Positions 37,284-38,907 of a stretch of DNA of 38,907 nt are shown here, one piece after another (within the stretch, counting starts at the first letter, position 1; each line of letters opens with the position of its first letter). The notes beneath the pieces are model-generated. The model did not search any database. It was not told the DNA's origin and saw only the letters and a program-made list of their open reading frames with translations. The translations under genes were made by a program, and so were the position numbers. This DNA is from Clostridia bacterium. Its GTDB lineage: Bacteria > Bacillota > Clostridia > Oscillospirales > CAG-272. The stretch lies in the NCBI GenBank assembly GCA_017415485.1, contig JAFQGP010000115.1:72135-111041 (forward strand), written 5' to 3'.

Positions 37284-38351
37284 ATGAAAAACAAACTCTT
37301 TTTCCTGCTTATTATGCTTTTAGTGACCGCCGCGATAATATCCTGCGCCGAGCCCGAAGATCTCAAAATTGAGGGCAACGAGAAAATTTTCACCGATTTT
37401 GAAGGAGTCTATCTCACGCTTGAGAGCATCGGCGAAACTTCGATCTCTGTGACTTGGCACAACGATACCGACGAAGAGATCACATTCGGTGAGGGTTATT
37501 TCATAGAAATACTCACCTCGACCGGCGAATGGACATCCGTGCAAAAGGAGGAAATGTCGGTTCCTGCGATCGCATTGCTTTTGATGCCCAAAGGCGAGAC
37601 TCGCAAGGGTTACTCCTTATCTTTCTTCGACCTTTCGCGAGTCGGGAAATACCGCTTGCGCTGTGAATTCCGGTATGGCGGAAACACCTACAGCACTTGG
37701 GTGCAATTTGACGTAACCGAAGAAAGCACCGCAGAGGTCGACCGCATCCCCGAAGCCGATATTTCGGTCTTTTCCGATTTCCTCGACCGCGAGGGATTCG
37801 TGAAAGGTATGAGTCAAGGTCAGCTTCTCGACCTCGCAGAAAAATACGCGGAGGGACTCGATCCCTCGATCGTCCCCGTGTACTGCCACTATGACGGCGA
37901 ATTTGGCGGCGGATGTATGGCTTCGGGCGAGCTTTTCGGCTACACGAACGACTATCACTCGAAGGACGGCAAGGTGCGATACGCAAATTCTCTTTACACA
38001 GCAGTCGAGATCAAAGGTCTCACCCTTCCGGGCGGCATCACCTTCGATGACAGCGTCGGCGACGCCCTCGAAAAGCTCGGCATCGACCGTAACATCTACC
38101 AAAAGACGGTTATGGAGCACAGCAGCACCACCTATCTCGAGCAATTACCCCTTTACAACGAAAACGGCGTCAGCCTTGTCTTCACGAACTGGGCAATGAC
38201 ACAGCTCCCGGTTGAAACGCTCTATCACTACGTCATCACCTATTCCGAAAAAGTCGGCACCGTCACCCGAACCGTCACCCTATCCTTCCTTGACGGTCAC
38301 AACAAGCTCGGATTGGTCGAAATAAGCGTTGTTGACGAATATGAGAGGTAA
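37284..38351 (+). CDS. Lipoprotein with Ig-like domain
   Basis: A 355-aa protein with a type II signal peptide: KNK, hydrophobic core, lipobox IISC with the modified Cys at residue 21. Residues 35-145 (GVYLTLESIGETSISVTWHNDTDEEITFGEGYFIEIL ... LRCEFRYGGNTYSTWVQFDV) resemble the Big_14 immunoglobulin-like domain. The C-terminal 200 residues form a second, unassigned domain (ITFDDSVGDALEKLGID, TRTVTLSFLDGHNKLGLVEIS). Likely anchored on the outer face of the membrane. GGAGGTAAC precedes the ATG. Probably part of the sigma-controlled operon. Confidence 0.8.
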   Translation: MKNKLFFLLIMLLVTAAIISCAEPEDLKIEGNEKIFTDFEGVYLTLESIGETSISVTWHNDTDEEITFGEGYFIEILTSTGEWTSVQKEEMSVPAIALLLMPKGETRKGYSLSFFDLSRVGKYRLRCEFRYGGNTYSTWVQFDVTEESTAEVDRIPEADISVFSDFLDREGFVKGMSQGQLLDLAEKYAEGLDPSIVPVYCHYDGEFGGGCMASGELFGYTNDYHSKDGKVRYANSLYTAVEIKGLTLPGGITFDDSVGDALEKLGIDRNIYQKTVMEHSSTTYLEQLPLYNENGVSLVFTNWAMTQLPVETLYHYVITYSEKVGTVTRTVTLSFLDGHNKLGLVEISVVDEYER

Positions 38352-38354
38352 ATT

Positions 38355-38756
38355 ATGAAACGAATTCTATTAATGATCCTCACCCTCGCCATCTGCTTGC
38401 CCATCCTTTCGGGGTGCACTCCAAAGCAGTTCAAAAATTTGAATGAAAGAGATATAAAAAGCGTTTCTGTATCAACATTGCCGGAATTTTACGGCTATGA
38501 ATATTCATTTTCGGGCGATGAAGCACGCGCGGTCGTTGATTATCTTTCGGGGTTGAACTTAACTCCCCACCCGATCTCCGTCCCCAAAGGCGGCATGACT
38601 TGGGTCATTGAGATCAAGTACGAAGACGAAAGCGAAACGACCGTGTATCTTTTCGGCGATGAGATATGGATAAATGCAAAAGAAAAGTATTTAATGCAAT
38701 CCGAAGAAAATGGCGTTTTTGAGGCTTTGATAAGAAACTTGAATCAAAATCAATAA
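38355..38756 (+). CDS. Small lipoprotein
   Basis: A 133-aa protein with signal peptide and lipobox LSGC, Cys 21. The mature part has a two-layer pattern (SVSVSTLPEFYGYEYSFSGDEARAVVDYLSGLNL ... MTWVIEIKYEDESETTVYLFGDEIWINAKEKYLM). No family is assigned. It begins three bases after the preceding stop. Confidence 0.78.
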   Translation: MKRILLMILTLAICLPILSGCTPKQFKNLNERDIKSVSVSTLPEFYGYEYSFSGDEARAVVDYLSGLNLTPHPISVPKGGMTWVIEIKYEDESETTVYLFGDEIWINAKEKYLMQSEENGVFEALIRNLNQNQ

Positions 38757-38907
38757 CGAGAATTGTATTGAAAATTCATCACGGGAATTTATTTTAGTCT
38801 CTGCCGATATATATTGCGAACCGTAGGGGACGGCGCCTCGACGTCCCTTGACAGCACGAAATTATCGCGTTGGCTAAATTTAGGAACTATAATGATATTT
38901 TCGTAAT
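38757..38907. repeat. Intergenic end of window with GTAGGGG-type repeat
   Basis: No gene is seen in the last 151 bases. At 38823-38850 the sequence GTAGGGGACGGCGCCTCGAC then GTCCC contains the hairpin GGGACG (38827-38832) / CGTCCC (38842-38847). I recall sequences of the GTAGGGG(C)GGCGnCnTCGAC type as dispersed intergenic repeats in many uncultured Clostridia genomes, supporting a chromosomal origin for this flank. Confidence 0.4.

Overview
The window holds most of the right-hand part of a tailed (siphovirus-type) prophage, about 1-35,510, followed by roughly 3.4 kb of host chromosome (35,511-38,907). The phage has HK97-type head genes and a TP901-like tail. It also has a plasmid-like replication module (DUF6017-like protein plus an HUH Rep), strong AGGAGG-type ribosome sites and SigA-type promoters. 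Together these indicate a Gram-positive host, most likely an uncultured gut Clostridia member (Oscillospirales or Christensenellales-like; inference). Codon use changes sharply at about 35,510: the phage favours ttg, gaa and cgc codons, while the flank favours ctc, gag and C-ending codons. The left prophage end is outside the window.

Layout. (i) 1-4,069: small accessory genes, a PAPS-reductase-family protein, a first variable protein (VP1) and a MazG-like pyrophosphohydrolase. (ii) 4,070-9,144: a candidate small antisense RNA, the replication pair, a membrane-anchored lytic transglycosylase, a PnuC-like membrane protein, a VRR-NUC nuclease, an orphan MazF-like toxin and an ArpU/sigma-like late regulator. 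(iii) 9,145-32,280: the late operon. It runs from an extended -10 promoter with adjacent hairpins through HNH nuclease, candidate cos, TerS, TerL, portal, ClpP-like protease, capsid, connectors, tail genes, tape measure, Dit, Tal, BppU-like protein, fibre, variable protein VP2, template repeat (TR), reverse transcriptase (RT), XkdX, holin and amidase, to a terminator. (iv) 32,296-34,450: regulatory and accessory genes, including an XRE regulator, a consensus promoter containing a palindromic operator, an antisense promoter, and small proteins. (v) 34,466-35,509: an IS30-family transposase at the prophage edge. (vi) 35,652-38,756: host sigma factor, anti-sigma-like protein, membrane protein and two lipoproteins.

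The central system is a diversity-generating retroelement (DGR). A TR of about 111 bp lies between VP2 and a YADD reverse transcriptase. Two variable repeats match it: VR2 in the adjacent VP2, and VR1 in VP1, about 25 kb away. All 15 TR/VR1 differences fall at TR adenines. VR2 differs at 10 adenines and 3 other bases. The TR is enclosed by a 15-bp inverted repeat that would close the TR RNA into one large stem-loop. No Avd-like gene is visible near it. Both VRs are followed by the same pair of short hairpins, the first of which carries the stop codon in its loop.

Secondary points of interest are a candidate 68-nt minus-strand RNA with its own perfect promoter and terminator in front of the Rep genes, a second perfect minus-strand promoter antisense to a 50-aa gene, and the absence of any tyrosine or serine integrase beside a phage-like IS30 transposase. 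No tRNA, rRNA or CRISPR array was recognised.
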